Shown: one piece after another, positions 35,206-42,880 of the stretch | Position numbering within the stretch: the first letter of the stretch is position 1 | How the letters are laid out: the number at the start of each line of letters is the position of its first letter | From: Psychroserpens sp. SPM9 | GTDB taxonomy: Bacteria > Bacteroidota > Bacteroidia > Flavobacteriales > Flavobacteriaceae | Assembly (NCBI RefSeq): GCF_025153525.1 | Contig: NZ_JANZNR010000001.1 | Location: 496,001-560,000 of the forward strand | Reading direction: 5' to 3' | DNA length: 64,000 nucleotides | Program-made: the position numbers and the translations under genes | The notes under the pieces: model-generated | What the model was told of the DNA's origin: nothing | The model's input: only the letters and a program-made list of their open reading frames with translations | Databases searched by the model: none

Positions 35206-35242
35206 TACGGAAAAACCGTAGACTTGATGCGGAAAAACCGTA
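35206..35242. repeat. Two palindromes TACGGAAAAACCGTA spaced 22 bp
   Basis: TACGGAAAAACCGTA (35206-35220) is a perfect 5-bp dyad around AAAAA; the second copy TGCGGAAAAACCGTA (35228-35242) differs in one base. Centre spacing of 22 bp is about two helical turns. They lie between convergent gene ends, 70 nt beyond the response regulator stop codon. Either a protein-binding site or tandem small hairpins at the mRNA end. Confidence 0.7.
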
Positions 35243-35311
35243 ATTATGAGCAATAGCAATGGTTTCAAGAGGTTTTAAAAAGTCGAAAAACTGTGTTTTT
35301 TACAATATTTT

Positions 35312-35980
35312 TTACAAAAACCCTTTTTTCCTAGCCTCATTAATTAAGGATTCGTCTTTTCCGTCAGTAATAGAGAACAAAATTTTGAGTTGTTTTTTTC
35401 GTTTTTCAATAGCGCTCATAGACAGATCGATATACTCTGTTAAGCTTCTGGTTTTAATCCCATTTGACAGTAAGTGTAAAATTTTTCGGTTAATTTCATC
35501 GACATAAATTTCGTTGATAACCGATTTATTTAAATAGTTACTTACGGTACTGCTGTAATAAGGAGGATCTAATAAAATATGCTGAAAAGCTTCGGCTAAT
35601 TCACTAGAGGTTAAATCACTTTTGATTAAAAACCCATCAGGATTAATTTCTTTTACTATACTATGAATACGATACGATTCATTAAACATGGTAAGAATAA
35701 TCACTTTGGCATTAGGAAGAATATCACGTGATATTTTTGCTAAATCTTCACCAGATGTAATTTTTCCATCGGAAGAAGCTGGCAAACTGATATCAAAAAA
35801 ACACACATCGTAAGGCTTTTCTTTGGCGGCCTTTTGCATTAACAAGTTAGCAGCATCGCAGGTATTTGCAGTATCTATAACTAAGGTTTGGTTGTCTTTT
35901 TTAGTTGCCATCAATGTATTTTGATAGCCTTCAATAATGATTGGATGATCATCAACCATTAAAATGTGAATTTGTTGCAT
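35312..35980 (-). CDS. Response regulator with LuxR-like output domain
   Basis: A 222-residue two-component regulator. The receiver domain (1-130) has D10/D11, phospho-acceptor D63 (CFFDISLP), the Thr in ILTMFNE and Lys in FLIKSD. The C-terminal part (about 155-222) is a helix-turn-helix of LuxR/NarL type (INRKILHLLSNGIKTRSLTEYIDLSMSAIEKRKKQL), more divergent than usual. It lies 4 bp behind the TPR histidine kinase gene and is its partner. Targets are unknown; the paired palindromes at 35206-35242 are candidates. Confidence 0.9.
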   Translation of the reverse strand: MQQIHILMVDDHPIIIEGYQNTLMATKKDNQTLVIDTANTCDAANLLMQKAAKEKPYDVCFFDISLPASSDGKITSGEDLAKISRDILPNAKVIILTMFNESYRIHSIVKEINPDGFLIKSDLTSSELAEAFQHILLDPPYYSSTVSNYLNKSVINEIYVDEINRKILHLLSNGIKTRSLTEYIDLSMSAIEKRKKQLKILFSITDGKDESLINEARKKGFL

Positions 35981-35984
35981 GCCT

Positions 35985-38018
35985 CTAATTTTTGTATGGG
36001 ATCATAATATTAACTTCTGTCCCTTTATTAATAGCAGAATTAAACTTAGCTGTTCCCTCAACTTCGTTAACTCTAGAATTTATATTTTTGATACCAATCC
36101 CCTTCTTACTTTTATTAACATCAAACCCATGGCCATCATCAATAATGGATAACCAAATTACATTAATTTTTAATTGAATGCTAATTTTTACAGTCTTAGC
36201 CTTAGCGTGTTTATAAATATTTTGAAGTGATTCTTGTATAATCCTGTAAATGTTGATTTTAGTTTTATTGGGCACGTTTTCCCAATTAATATCATCGGTA
36301 TAATCAAAACTTGATTCTAATTGATAGGCCATGGTTTGCTTTTCTATCAATTCGGAAACAATATCCATAAACCCAGAACCTGAAACAAAATCGGTATTTA
36401 AATCGTGTGAAATTTTACGAATATCATTTTCAATTGTCATTAATTCTTTGATGTAAGCTGACCGACTTTGAATAGCCTCTTTTCCTTCAGAAAAATTTAA
36501 GCTATCTAAACTTAATCGCGTTCCAAAAAGTCGTCCGAGAACACCGTCATGAAGTTCTTCTGAAATACGTTTTTTCTCATTGGCTCTAGCTTCGTCAACC
36601 TTGTCTTGTTGTGACAGCATAAGGTTATAAATCTCTTCATTTGCTTTTTGCTGATCTTGCTCAAATTTTAACTCTTTGTTTTTAGCACGTTGTGTAATAA
36701 TGATATAAACTAAGATTATTGTTAGTACTAAGCCACCAGATACTGCGAGCAACCAGATGAGCTGCTGTGACATTTTTTGGTTGGCTTCTTCTAATTGTTC
36801 GGTTTCTAATTCTATACGCGCGAACTTGTTTCTTACGTTGCGTTCTACAGTAAGCAAGCTATCGCTTAGTTTTATGTGATGTTCTAAATAAGACCTACTT
36901 TCTTCTCCCTCAGTGAGTTGGGATAAGATCCGCATAGACTCTAAATAGAGATCATTAATAGGAATGTCTCTTGAGATGTTATAACTAATTTCTGCATATT
37001 TTTTTGCTAACTCTTTTTTATCATTTGCTTTATAAAATTTTGCTAAGTCTATTGATGCTGCCAACTCCGAATACTGGTCATCTACACTGTCGGATATTTT
37101 TAGCGCTCTTTTAAATTCACTTTCTAAATTATTAAACTCATAATCTCCTATCAAAAATTCAGTAAAAGTACGGTTAACAATAATTAAGGAATAAAATGAA
37201 AGGTCTTCAGACAAAACATCGTGCTCTTCTAAAATTTCTTCATAGATTTCGAGTGCTTTTTCTAGATTGCCTTTTGATCTATAGGCAATGGCAAGGTTGT
37301 TTTTAGATTGCAACTGTAAATAATCTCCATTTTGTAATTTGTCAGTTATACTAAATGCCTGATTATTGTATTCTATAGATTTGTCGTAATTTTTAAGCTT
37401 TAGAGAAATTATTCCTAATAAATTTAAACAAATGTATTTATCCTCATATAGTGTTATTCCTTCATTTTCTTCAACACTATTAATAATCTTTAAGACCTCA
37501 ATTGCATTTTGTTCACTTCCTAAATAATCCTTCTCATCATCTTGAATTGTGGCAATACCAGTTAATACCTCAACTTTTTCTTTCAAATCTCCTAATGCAT
37601 CATAATATTTTAGTGCTCTTAAGTAATAATCATAGGATCTGATATTGTCTCCTTCAATTTGATAATAATACCATCCTAAATTGCTATTAGTAGTTGCTAT
37701 TGCTATTGAATCTCTTAACTTTAAAGCTAACTCAAGATTACTGTGACTTGTAGAACCAAAAGCCTCATAATCTCCAGATATTAGATAGGTATAAGACAGA
37801 TTTCGATTGCTATTTAATAGCGTAGAATCAACACCTAAATCATGAGATAATTGACTTGCATTAGTAGCATAAGTAAGCCTATCTTTTATTGGTAAAGTTT
37901 TATTTTTAGATAGTTTTCTTAACTCAAGAATACTATCAAGAGTAGAATTTTGCCCAAAAACATTAATACCTAATGTTACAAATAGTAAAATTAAAAAAAG
38001 GCGTATAGTGTACTTCAA
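35985..38018 (-). CDS. Sensor histidine kinase with periplasmic TPR repeats
   Basis: A 677-residue kinase. After a signal peptide (1-22) come about seven TPR repeats (about 60-370), a membrane helix (about 422-444, WLLAVSGGLVLTIILVYIII), a short coiled coil, the HisKA_3 dimerisation helix with KKRISEELHDG (phospho-His near 489) and a HATPase domain ending in DDGHGFDVNKSKKGIGIKN. TPR sensors of this build are frequent in Flavobacteriia and sense protein or peptide ligands by inference. First gene of the two-component operon. Confidence 0.92.
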   Translation of the reverse strand: MKYTIRLFLILLFVTLGINVFGQNSTLDSILELRKLSKNKTLPIKDRLTYATNASQLSHDLGVDSTLLNSNRNLSYTYLISGDYEAFGSTSHSNLELALKLRDSIAIATTNSNLGWYYYQIEGDNIRSYDYYLRALKYYDALGDLKEKVEVLTGIATIQDDEKDYLGSEQNAIEVLKIINSVEENEGITLYEDKYICLNLLGIISLKLKNYDKSIEYNNQAFSITDKLQNGDYLQLQSKNNLAIAYRSKGNLEKALEIYEEILEEHDVLSEDLSFYSLIIVNRTFTEFLIGDYEFNNLESEFKRALKISDSVDDQYSELAASIDLAKFYKANDKKELAKKYAEISYNISRDIPINDLYLESMRILSQLTEGEESRSYLEHHIKLSDSLLTVERNVRNKFARIELETEQLEEANQKMSQQLIWLLAVSGGLVLTIILVYIIITQRAKNKELKFEQDQQKANEEIYNLMLSQQDKVDEARANEKKRISEELHDGVLGRLFGTRLSLDSLNFSEGKEAIQSRSAYIKELMTIENDIRKISHDLNTDFVSGSGFMDIVSELIEKQTMAYQLESSFDYTDDINWENVPNKTKINIYRIIQESLQNIYKHAKAKTVKISIQLKINVIWLSIIDDGHGFDVNKSKKGIGIKNINSRVNEVEGTAKFNSAINKGTEVNIMIPYKN

Positions 38019-38085
38019 TGGATTATTAGTTATAATCTCAAAGTTAAAATTTTTATCTCTATAATACTAGTGATGTCTTAGCAAT

Positions 38086-38123
38086 AAAAAAACCCATAAC
38101 TACAACTAGAGTTATGGGTTTTT
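38086..38123. terminator. Bidirectional hairpin between small peptide gene and kinase gene
   Basis: AAAAACCCATAACT pairs with AGTTATGGGTTTTT around a short loop. On the minus strand it ends the small peptide gene 21 nt after its stop codon and isolates it from the kinase gene. Confidence 0.85.
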
Positions 38124-38143
38124 ATTAAATAGATTTTATTCGT

Positions 38144-38317
38144 TTATCCGTTATTAGGAAGCTTAAGCCCTTTTTTAGTATGGGCTAATAAATCTGTCTT
38201 ATTGTGTTGTTTAAACTCAATAGTATCTGTCGAATCTACAATAGAGTCACTCGTTTGTCCTGAAACAGTTAATAATAATACTGCAAGTAGTAGTAAAGTA
38301 ATTTTTAGGGTCTTCAT
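38144..38317 (-). CDS. Small exported peptide (57 aa)
   Basis: Reading the minus strand from ATG at 38317 gives 57 residues: a basic start and strongly hydrophobic signal sequence (MKTLKITLLLLAVLLLTVSG), a Q at the likely cleavage point, a Ser/Asp/Thr-rich stretch (SDSIVDSTDT) and a basic end (TKKGLKLPNNG). A strong terminator follows the stop codon, supporting a real transcript. No family is recognised. It sits directly upstream of the TPR sensor kinase gene on the same strand but as a separate unit, so the mature peptide of about 37 residues could be a ligand or target of that system; this is inference. Confidence 0.65.
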   Translation of the reverse strand: MKTLKITLLLLAVLLLTVSGQTSDSIVDSTDTIEFKQHNKTDLLAHTKKGLKLPNNG

Positions 38318-38646
38318 GTTTGTTAATTTTAGGGATTACATTCAATTTTAATTATGTTAATAATAAAACAGCATCAAAAATGCCAATTCGAGGGAAGAAT
38401 GGATTATTAACTTTTGGACATAAAAAAGCCCAATTAAATTGAGGGAAAATTTAAATACCTAATGGCATCTAAACATGAATGGATTAATAAGATTTCCTTG
38501 ATAAGTGATTTTAGGGGCTTAAGAAGGACTCCAAACATACTACTTTTTAGGAGATAAACAAAAATATATCCGATGAAATGTGTTTTTATGTCGACAAAAC
38601 GCAAAATGACACTTTAAAATTGTTAATTACATGTTGATAACTTAGC
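38318..38646. other. 329-bp AT-rich gap
   Basis: The stretch between the small peptide gene and the lipoprotein gene has no open frame with family features and no TAnnTTTG box in good position. It must hold the promoter of the small peptide and the 3' end of the lipoprotein transcript, but I cannot point to either. Confidence 0.4.
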
Positions 38647-39408
38647 TTATTGAATATTGGGATTAAAAGGCGCTGCATCTTGATTATCTGGTGTACCGTC
38701 CAAATCAGAATCTCTAACATCATCAGAAATAACTAACAACTGCCAATGCAATGGCAAAAAAGTTTCCATCACTAAGTTATCATATTCGGCTGTTGGACCA
38801 GTAGCCAAGGTGACCGATATAAATGTATTCCCTAAGCTTGGCATAAAATGAGTTTGAACTATAAGTGAAGCTGTAAAATCCCCAAAACGTATTAAGCGCG
38901 CACCAAAGGTTGTTGGAAAGCCAAACTCATTGGTTTGTTGCGTTGTCGTACAAATCACATCGGGTGTCCCATTAAAACCATGAAATTGCATGATTTGATT
39001 CAACTCAAAAGCAATGACGTCATTAATTTGAATTTGCCCTACAAACGGACTCGATGGGATATATCGCCAAACCACATTATTGTCGTTTCTAAACACATTA
39101 ACACCTATGGTTCCTGTTTGTTGGTCTGTAATTTCTTGAGCAACATAACCTTGAGGCATTATAAAACCTAAAGCCGGATACTGCGGATGAATAAATTGCT
39201 GACCAGGATTTGCAATAGTTGGTATTTGAGCCAAAGGCGTAGGTAAACTATGACCACTATCCCAATAGACTGCTGTAGGTCCCGAAATACCATTACAAAT
39301 TTGAGAATTAAATTGATTTAGCTGTTGATTTCCGCCATCTTCATTAGTGCTGCAAGCACATAAAAAAGAGATGATGGCTAATAAAATAATATATCTAAAG
39401 GCTTTCAT
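38647..39408 (-). CDS. Lipoprotein of unknown function
   Basis: A 253-residue lipoprotein starting at MKAFRYIILLAIISF (ATG 39408) with lipobox LCAC (Cys19); the longer frame to 39492 adds 28 unsupported residues before the signal sequence. The body has no recognised domain. It ends in DSDLDGTPDNQDAAPFNP, a thrombospondin type 3-like calcium-binding repeat common in Bacteroidota surface proteins. Monocistronic. Confidence 0.8.
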   Translation of the reverse strand: MKAFRYIILLAIISFLCACSTNEDGGNQQLNQFNSQICNGISGPTAVYWDSGHSLPTPLAQIPTIANPGQQFIHPQYPALGFIMPQGYVAQEITDQQTGTIGVNVFRNDNNVVWRYIPSSPFVGQIQINDVIAFELNQIMQFHGFNGTPDVICTTTQQTNEFGFPTTFGARLIRFGDFTASLIVQTHFMPSLGNTFISVTLATGPTAEYDNLVMETFLPLHWQLLVISDDVRDSDLDGTPDNQDAAPFNPNIQ

Positions 39409-39593
39409 GATGTCATTGTTTTTTATCACATCGAAAGGCTTTAGAAATGTCATCATGATGGTCATAAAACAAAAAAGCATCCCGATTTTCAATTAAGAAA
39501 AAAGGAAAGCTTCTCATCGGTAAGAACTCAACAACATTGAGTGTCTCACAACTCTAGGATTGCTCCTAGAACAACACAACTATTTTTATTGCT

Positions 39594-39621
39594 AAAAAAA
39601 GCTCCAATTTCTTAGAGCTTT
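39594..39621 (-). terminator. Terminator of tRNA-Asp
   Basis: On the minus strand AAAGCTC pairs with GAGCTTT and runs into seven T, 18 nt after the tRNA 3' end. Confidence 0.88.
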
Positions 39622-39638
39622 AGTTTTGCAATTTTTAG

Positions 39639-39712
39639 CGGTCTGGACGGGACTCGAACCCGCGACCTTCGCCGTGACAGGGCGACATTCTAACCAGCTG
39701 AACTACCAGACC
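39639..39712 (-). tRNA. tRNA-Asp (anticodon GTC)
   Basis: The reverse complement gives a 74-nt tRNA with acceptor stem GGTCTGG/CCAGACC and discriminator G, D arm GTTCAGCTGGTTAGAAT, anticodon stem TCGCC/GGCGA around CTGTCAC (anticodon GTC) and T loop TTCGAGT. CCA is not encoded. Confidence 0.97.
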
Positions 39713-39730
39713 GTTGCTTTATTGCGAGGG

Positions 39731-39760
39731 CAAATATACATTCGATTTTTAATATCACAA
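39731..39760 (-). promoter_or_regulatory. Bacteroidota promoter of tRNA-Asp
   Basis: On the minus strand TTG (39760-39758), 19 nt, TATATTTG (39738-39731), 19 nt before the tRNA 5' end. Same layout as the tRNA-Leu promoter. Confidence 0.82.
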
Positions 39761-39789
39761 ACATTTTGCAAAGAATTTTGACAAAAAAT

Positions 39790-40719
39790 TTAAATAAACT
39801 TTTGTCGCTCTACCATGTAAGTGGTTAAGATTTTATCAAAGGGTTTATTGATATCTGCCTCAACATATTTAATTTGATATTGACCGCATTTTAATCGGAT
39901 GCTCTTAAAGTAATCATCTACAGCACTTTCGTAACCTTCTTTTACCGTATCTGGATATAAATTTATAAACTCATTAGTCTCGACATCTATAAATCGCTTT
40001 GGTGTATTATCAAAGTCAAACTTGAGTTCTTTTTCTTTGTCTATCACATGAAATAAGATCACTTCGTGCTTATTGTATTTTAAATGTCGTAGCGCTTCAA
40101 ATAGTTTCACGTCATCACTAGAGGTCTGAAACATATCCGTAAAAAAGAAAATTAACGAACGTCTATGAATATTTTCAGCAATTTGATGTAAATAAGTATA
40201 CGTTTCTGTTTGCTTATTCACTTGCTTTGAAAGCACCATATTGCTCAACTCAGCTAATAACATCTGATGGTGACGTTCACTCCCTTTTTCTGGTGCGTAA
40301 TAATCATAAGCATCACTATAAATACTTAAACCAACAGCATCCCGTTGTTTCTTTAAAATATGCATCAATGAGGCAGACGCCAAGGCCGAAAATCCAATTT
40401 TATTCAACTTGGAAATACTAAATTCTTTAAGCTCTGGATAATGCATCGAACTACTGTTGTCTACAATTAAATGACAGCGTAAGTTGGTTTCATCATCGTA
40501 GCGTTTGGTATAGAGTTTATCGGTTTTAGCGTATAACTTCCAGTCAATATGTCGCGTGCTTTCGCCTTGATTATAAATTTTGTGTTCGGCAAACTCTGCA
40601 GAGAATCCGTGAAACGGACTCTTATGCATTCCAGCAATAAAACCTTCCACGACTTGCTTGGCAAGTAGCTCTAAGTTTTTAAAGCCGCCTGCTTTATTAA
40701 GTTCTGCCTGTAAATTCAT
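39790..40719 (-). CDS. DUF58 domain protein
   Basis: A 309-residue soluble DUF58 protein with a vWA-like core. N-terminal KSPFHGFSAEFAEHKIYNQGEST-type stretch and RHIDWKLYAKTDKLYTKRYDDE are the DUF58 signature; DNSSSMHYPE (about 108-117) is a MIDAS-like DxSxS site. DUF58 proteins usually accompany MoxR ATPases and batABD-type vWA proteins, none of which is present here, so it is orphaned from that operon type in this window. It lies 143 bp behind clpP. Confidence 0.92.
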   Translation of the reverse strand: MNLQAELNKAGGFKNLELLAKQVVEGFIAGMHKSPFHGFSAEFAEHKIYNQGESTRHIDWKLYAKTDKLYTKRYDDETNLRCHLIVDNSSSMHYPELKEFSISKLNKIGFSALASASLMHILKKQRDAVGLSIYSDAYDYYAPEKGSERHHQMLLAELSNMVLSKQVNKQTETYTYLHQIAENIHRRSLIFFFTDMFQTSSDDVKLFEALRHLKYNKHEVILFHVIDKEKELKFDFDNTPKRFIDVETNEFINLYPDTVKEGYESAVDDYFKSIRLKCGQYQIKYVEADINKPFDKILTTYMVERQKFI

Positions 40720-40862
40720 TTATTTTAGATATAAGACCGCTTCGCTTTAAGAGTCTAGAACCAAGACTTATTAGTTACAACTTATTTTAAACTGTTAAAA
40801 CGAATAGAATCTGCTTTAGTTTTTAATATGGCGTCTATTCTCTTTTCTCTTTATTCTAACTT

Positions 40863-41405
40863 CTATATTATTTTGTCTACGATGCCATAGGCTTTAGATT
40901 CTTCAGCGCCCATCCAATGGTCACGATTAAAATCTTTCATTACTTTCTCAACATCTTGACCACAGTTGTCGGCTAAAATTTGAGCGCTCAATTCTTTTGT
41001 TTTTAAAATTTCCTGAGCTGTAATTTCTATATCACTTGCTTGTCCGCGAGCACCACCACTTGGTTGATGAATCATCACTCTGGCATGTGGCTGAATAAAT
41101 CGTTTGCCTTTGGTTCCAACAGATAACAAAATAGAACCCATAGAAGCTGCCAAACCTGTACAAATGGTCGACACATCGCTATTTAACGACTTGATGCAAT
41201 CATACATCGCAAATCCTGAAGTAACATAACCACCCGGACTATTAATATACAAATGAATGTCTTTCGTTTCTAACGCGTCTAAATACAACAAACGATCAAT
41301 CACATGTTTAGCCGATTTATCGTCTACCATACCCCAAAGAAACACCTTTCGGTCTTCTAATAATTTACTATCTATTAAGTCTTGTGCTTTTGCTTGCTTA
41401 CTCAT
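40863..41405 (-). CDS. ATP-dependent Clp protease proteolytic subunit (ClpP family)
   Basis: A 180-residue serine peptidase of the ClpP family with the full triad S88 (GLAASMGS), H113 (MIHQPSGG) and D162 (NRDHWMGAEE). It is slightly short at the N-terminus compared with E. coli ClpP and no clpX or tig gene is adjacent, so it may be a second ClpP of the cell rather than the main one. Works as tetradecamer with a Clp ATPase. Confidence 0.9.
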   Translation of the reverse strand: MSKQAKAQDLIDSKLLEDRKVFLWGMVDDKSAKHVIDRLLYLDALETKDIHLYINSPGGYVTSGFAMYDCIKSLNSDVSTICTGLAASMGSILLSVGTKGKRFIQPHARVMIHQPSGGARGQASDIEITAQEILKTKELSAQILADNCGQDVEKVMKDFNRDHWMGAEESKAYGIVDKII

Positions 41406-41428
41406 ACATTATAATTTTAGTTAAAAAT

Positions 41429-41460
41429 AAAAAAAGGTTCACCATAATGGCAAACCTTTT
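41429..41460 (-). terminator. Terminator between trxA and clpP
   Basis: On the minus strand AAAAGGTT pairs with AACCTTTT, with further pairing inside (GCCATTATGGTG), followed by a T run. It separates thioredoxin from the ClpP gene. Confidence 0.85.
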
Positions 41461-41491
41461 ATCATTTCTTTTAGATTATATCTAATAATTC

Positions 41492-41809
41492 TTATAATAA
41501 AGAATCAATCGCGTCTGTATATGCATTTTTAGGAGCAACACCAACCTGACGACCAACAACCTCTCCGTTTTGGAATACCAAAACCGTCGGAATATTACGT
41601 ACGCCATACTTAGCAGCAAATTCTTGATTCGCATCAACATCTACTTTACCTACAACAGCTTTACCGTCGTATTCTGTGCTAATTTCATCAATGATTGGTC
41701 CAACCATTCTACATGGTCCACACCAAGCAGCCCAAAAATCAACCATTACAGGTTTATCACTCTTTAATACTGTTTCTTCAAACGTTGCATCTGTTATTTC
41801 TAATGCCAT
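41492..41809 (-). CDS. trxA: Thioredoxin
   Basis: A 105-residue cytosolic thioredoxin with the active site WCGPC (C30, C33), the cis-Pro in NIPTVLVF and the buried Asp in VMVDFWA. Normal length. It reduces protein disulphides using thioredoxin reductase. Single-gene unit with its own -7 box and terminator. Confidence 0.97.
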   Translation of the reverse strand: MALEITDATFEETVLKSDKPVMVDFWAAWCGPCRMVGPIIDEISTEYDGKAVVGKVDVDANQEFAAKYGVRNIPTVLVFQNGEVVGRQVGVAPKNAYTDAIDSLL

Positions 41810-41852
41810 AATTATAATATCTATATGTTTAACTTCGTTTTTATTTAATACA

Positions 41853-41860
41853 CAAAATTA
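41853..41860 (-). promoter_or_regulatory. Probable -7 element of trxA
   Basis: TAATTTTG on the minus strand, 43 nt before the start codon; a TTG at 41877-41875 is only 14 nt upstream, shorter than ideal. Confidence 0.4.
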
Positions 41861-41938
41861 GTCAAAAATTTTGCCAAACCTTACATTGTCAGTATTTGTT
41901 TTGATTATGAGCATATTGAACAATTGTATCATAACTTT

Positions 41939-42024
41939 TTGGGCGCATAAACCAGGCTCTCACTACTCGCTTCCCAGCTAAATAAAGCTGGGAGAGCTCA
42001 AACATACCGTTCCATCCTTTGCGC
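41939..42024 (+). repeat. Dispersed intergenic repeat, copy C
   Basis: On the plus strand it runs from TTGGGCGC through the core GGCTCTCACTACTCGCT, hairpin TCCCAGCT/AGCTGGGA, GAGCTCAAACA, CCGTTCCATCCTTTGCGC. Block order equals copies A (17481-17565) and B (54672-54752), with different hairpin stems. It lies between divergent genes trxA and the SRPBCC gene. Confidence 0.78.
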
Positions 42025-42038
42025 TAAACAATATAAAT

Positions 42039-42104
42039 GCAACCCAAAAGTTGCGTATTAATAATTTTCTTTATAATTTAGCAACCATAAAGTTGCATAT
42101 TAAT
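42039..42104 (+). promoter_or_regulatory. Two 24-nt operator-like repeats before the SRPBCC-ArsR operon
   Basis: GCAACCCAAAAGTTGC then GTATTAAT (42039-42062), and GCAACCATAAAGTTGC then ATATTAAT (42081-42104), are direct repeats of each other, each holding the dyad GCAAC-N6-GTTGC. Centre spacing is 42 bp, about four helical turns. Their place 17 nt before the SRPBCC start fits binding sites of the ArsR-type repressor of the same operon. Confidence 0.72.
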
Positions 42105-42120
42105 CAAAAAACAAACAGTC

Positions 42121-42552
42121 ATGAACGATGTCATTACAAAAGAAAAAGTATTTAATCATCCTATAGATAAGGTATGGGATGCCATTTCTAAAGCTGAAGA
42201 AATCTCAACCTGGTTTATTCAGGCCGATTTTAAAGCGCAAAAAGATTACCAGTACACCTTCACTTCAGAACCAAACGAAAAAGGCTGCACAACCATTAGC
42301 GGAACCGTTAAAGAAGCGCATCCTTATGTATTAGTTTACACCTGGATTGTCGCCGATACAAACGTAGAAACAATCGTAACCTGGAAACTAGAATCTGTCG
42401 CCGAAGGCACAAAACTATATTTAGAACATTCAGGGATTTCCAATTATGAAGGCGATACTGCAATTGCTATGTTTGAAAGTTTTAATGGCGGATGGGAGAA
42501 CTGTATTAACGGACTTACAGCTTACTTAAAACAAGAAGTGAATGCAGGATAG
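42121..42552 (+). CDS. SRPBCC (AHSA1-like) protein
   Basis: A 143-residue START-like protein of the AHSA1/CalC group: KEKVFNHPIDKVWDAISKAEEISTWF at the start, then FTSEPNEKGCTTISGTVKEAHPYVLVYTW and the C-terminal helix FESFNGGWENCINGLTAYL. It binds hydrophobic small molecules; ligand unknown. First gene of a two-gene operon with an ArsR-type regulator, overlapping it by 11 nt. Confidence 0.92.
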   Translation: MNDVITKEKVFNHPIDKVWDAISKAEEISTWFIQADFKAQKDYQYTFTSEPNEKGCTTISGTVKEAHPYVLVYTWIVADTNVETIVTWKLESVAEGTKLYLEHSGISNYEGDTAIAMFESFNGGWENCINGLTAYLKQEVNAG

Positions 42553-42868
42553 AATCACACAAGTATTTAAAGCTATTGCCGACCCGACAAGGCGTGAGAT
42601 TTTCCACGCCTTGGTCATAGCAAGTTCAGCCTTATCAATTACACAAATTGCGAGTCAGTTTGATATGAGCCGACAAGGTGTTACCAAACATATCAAAACC
42701 TTAGAAAATGCAGGATTGGTTGTATTAGACAGTCAAGGACGTGAGCGCTTTTGTAACGCCAATGCAAAACCGCTTAAAGAAGTTAATAAATGGATGACGT
42801 TCTATGAGCAATTCTGGGATGACTCATTAGAAAACCTAGGCAGTTATTTAGATCAAAAAGCAACCTAA
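42542..42868 (+). CDS. ArsR-type winged-helix repressor
   Basis: A 108-residue helix-turn-helix protein of the ArsR family: IADPTRREIFHAL, then SITQIASQFDMSRQGVTKHIKTLENAGLVVLDSQGRERF as recognition helix and wing. The metal-binding CxC of ArsR/SmtB is absent, as in the subgroup paired with SRPBCC proteins, so it probably senses an organic compound or acts with the SRPBCC partner. The start lies inside the preceding gene. Candidate operators are at 42039-42104. Confidence 0.92.
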   Translation: MQDRITQVFKAIADPTRREIFHALVIASSALSITQIASQFDMSRQGVTKHIKTLENAGLVVLDSQGRERFCNANAKPLKEVNKWMTFYEQFWDDSLENLGSYLDQKAT

Positions 42869-42880
42869 AACATCTATTGC

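Noticed and set aside
35259-35507. 82-codon plus-strand frame after the paired palindromes
   Set aside because: Mostly antisense to the response regulator gene, with no recognisable protein features, so the palindromes are not its promoter elements on this evidence.
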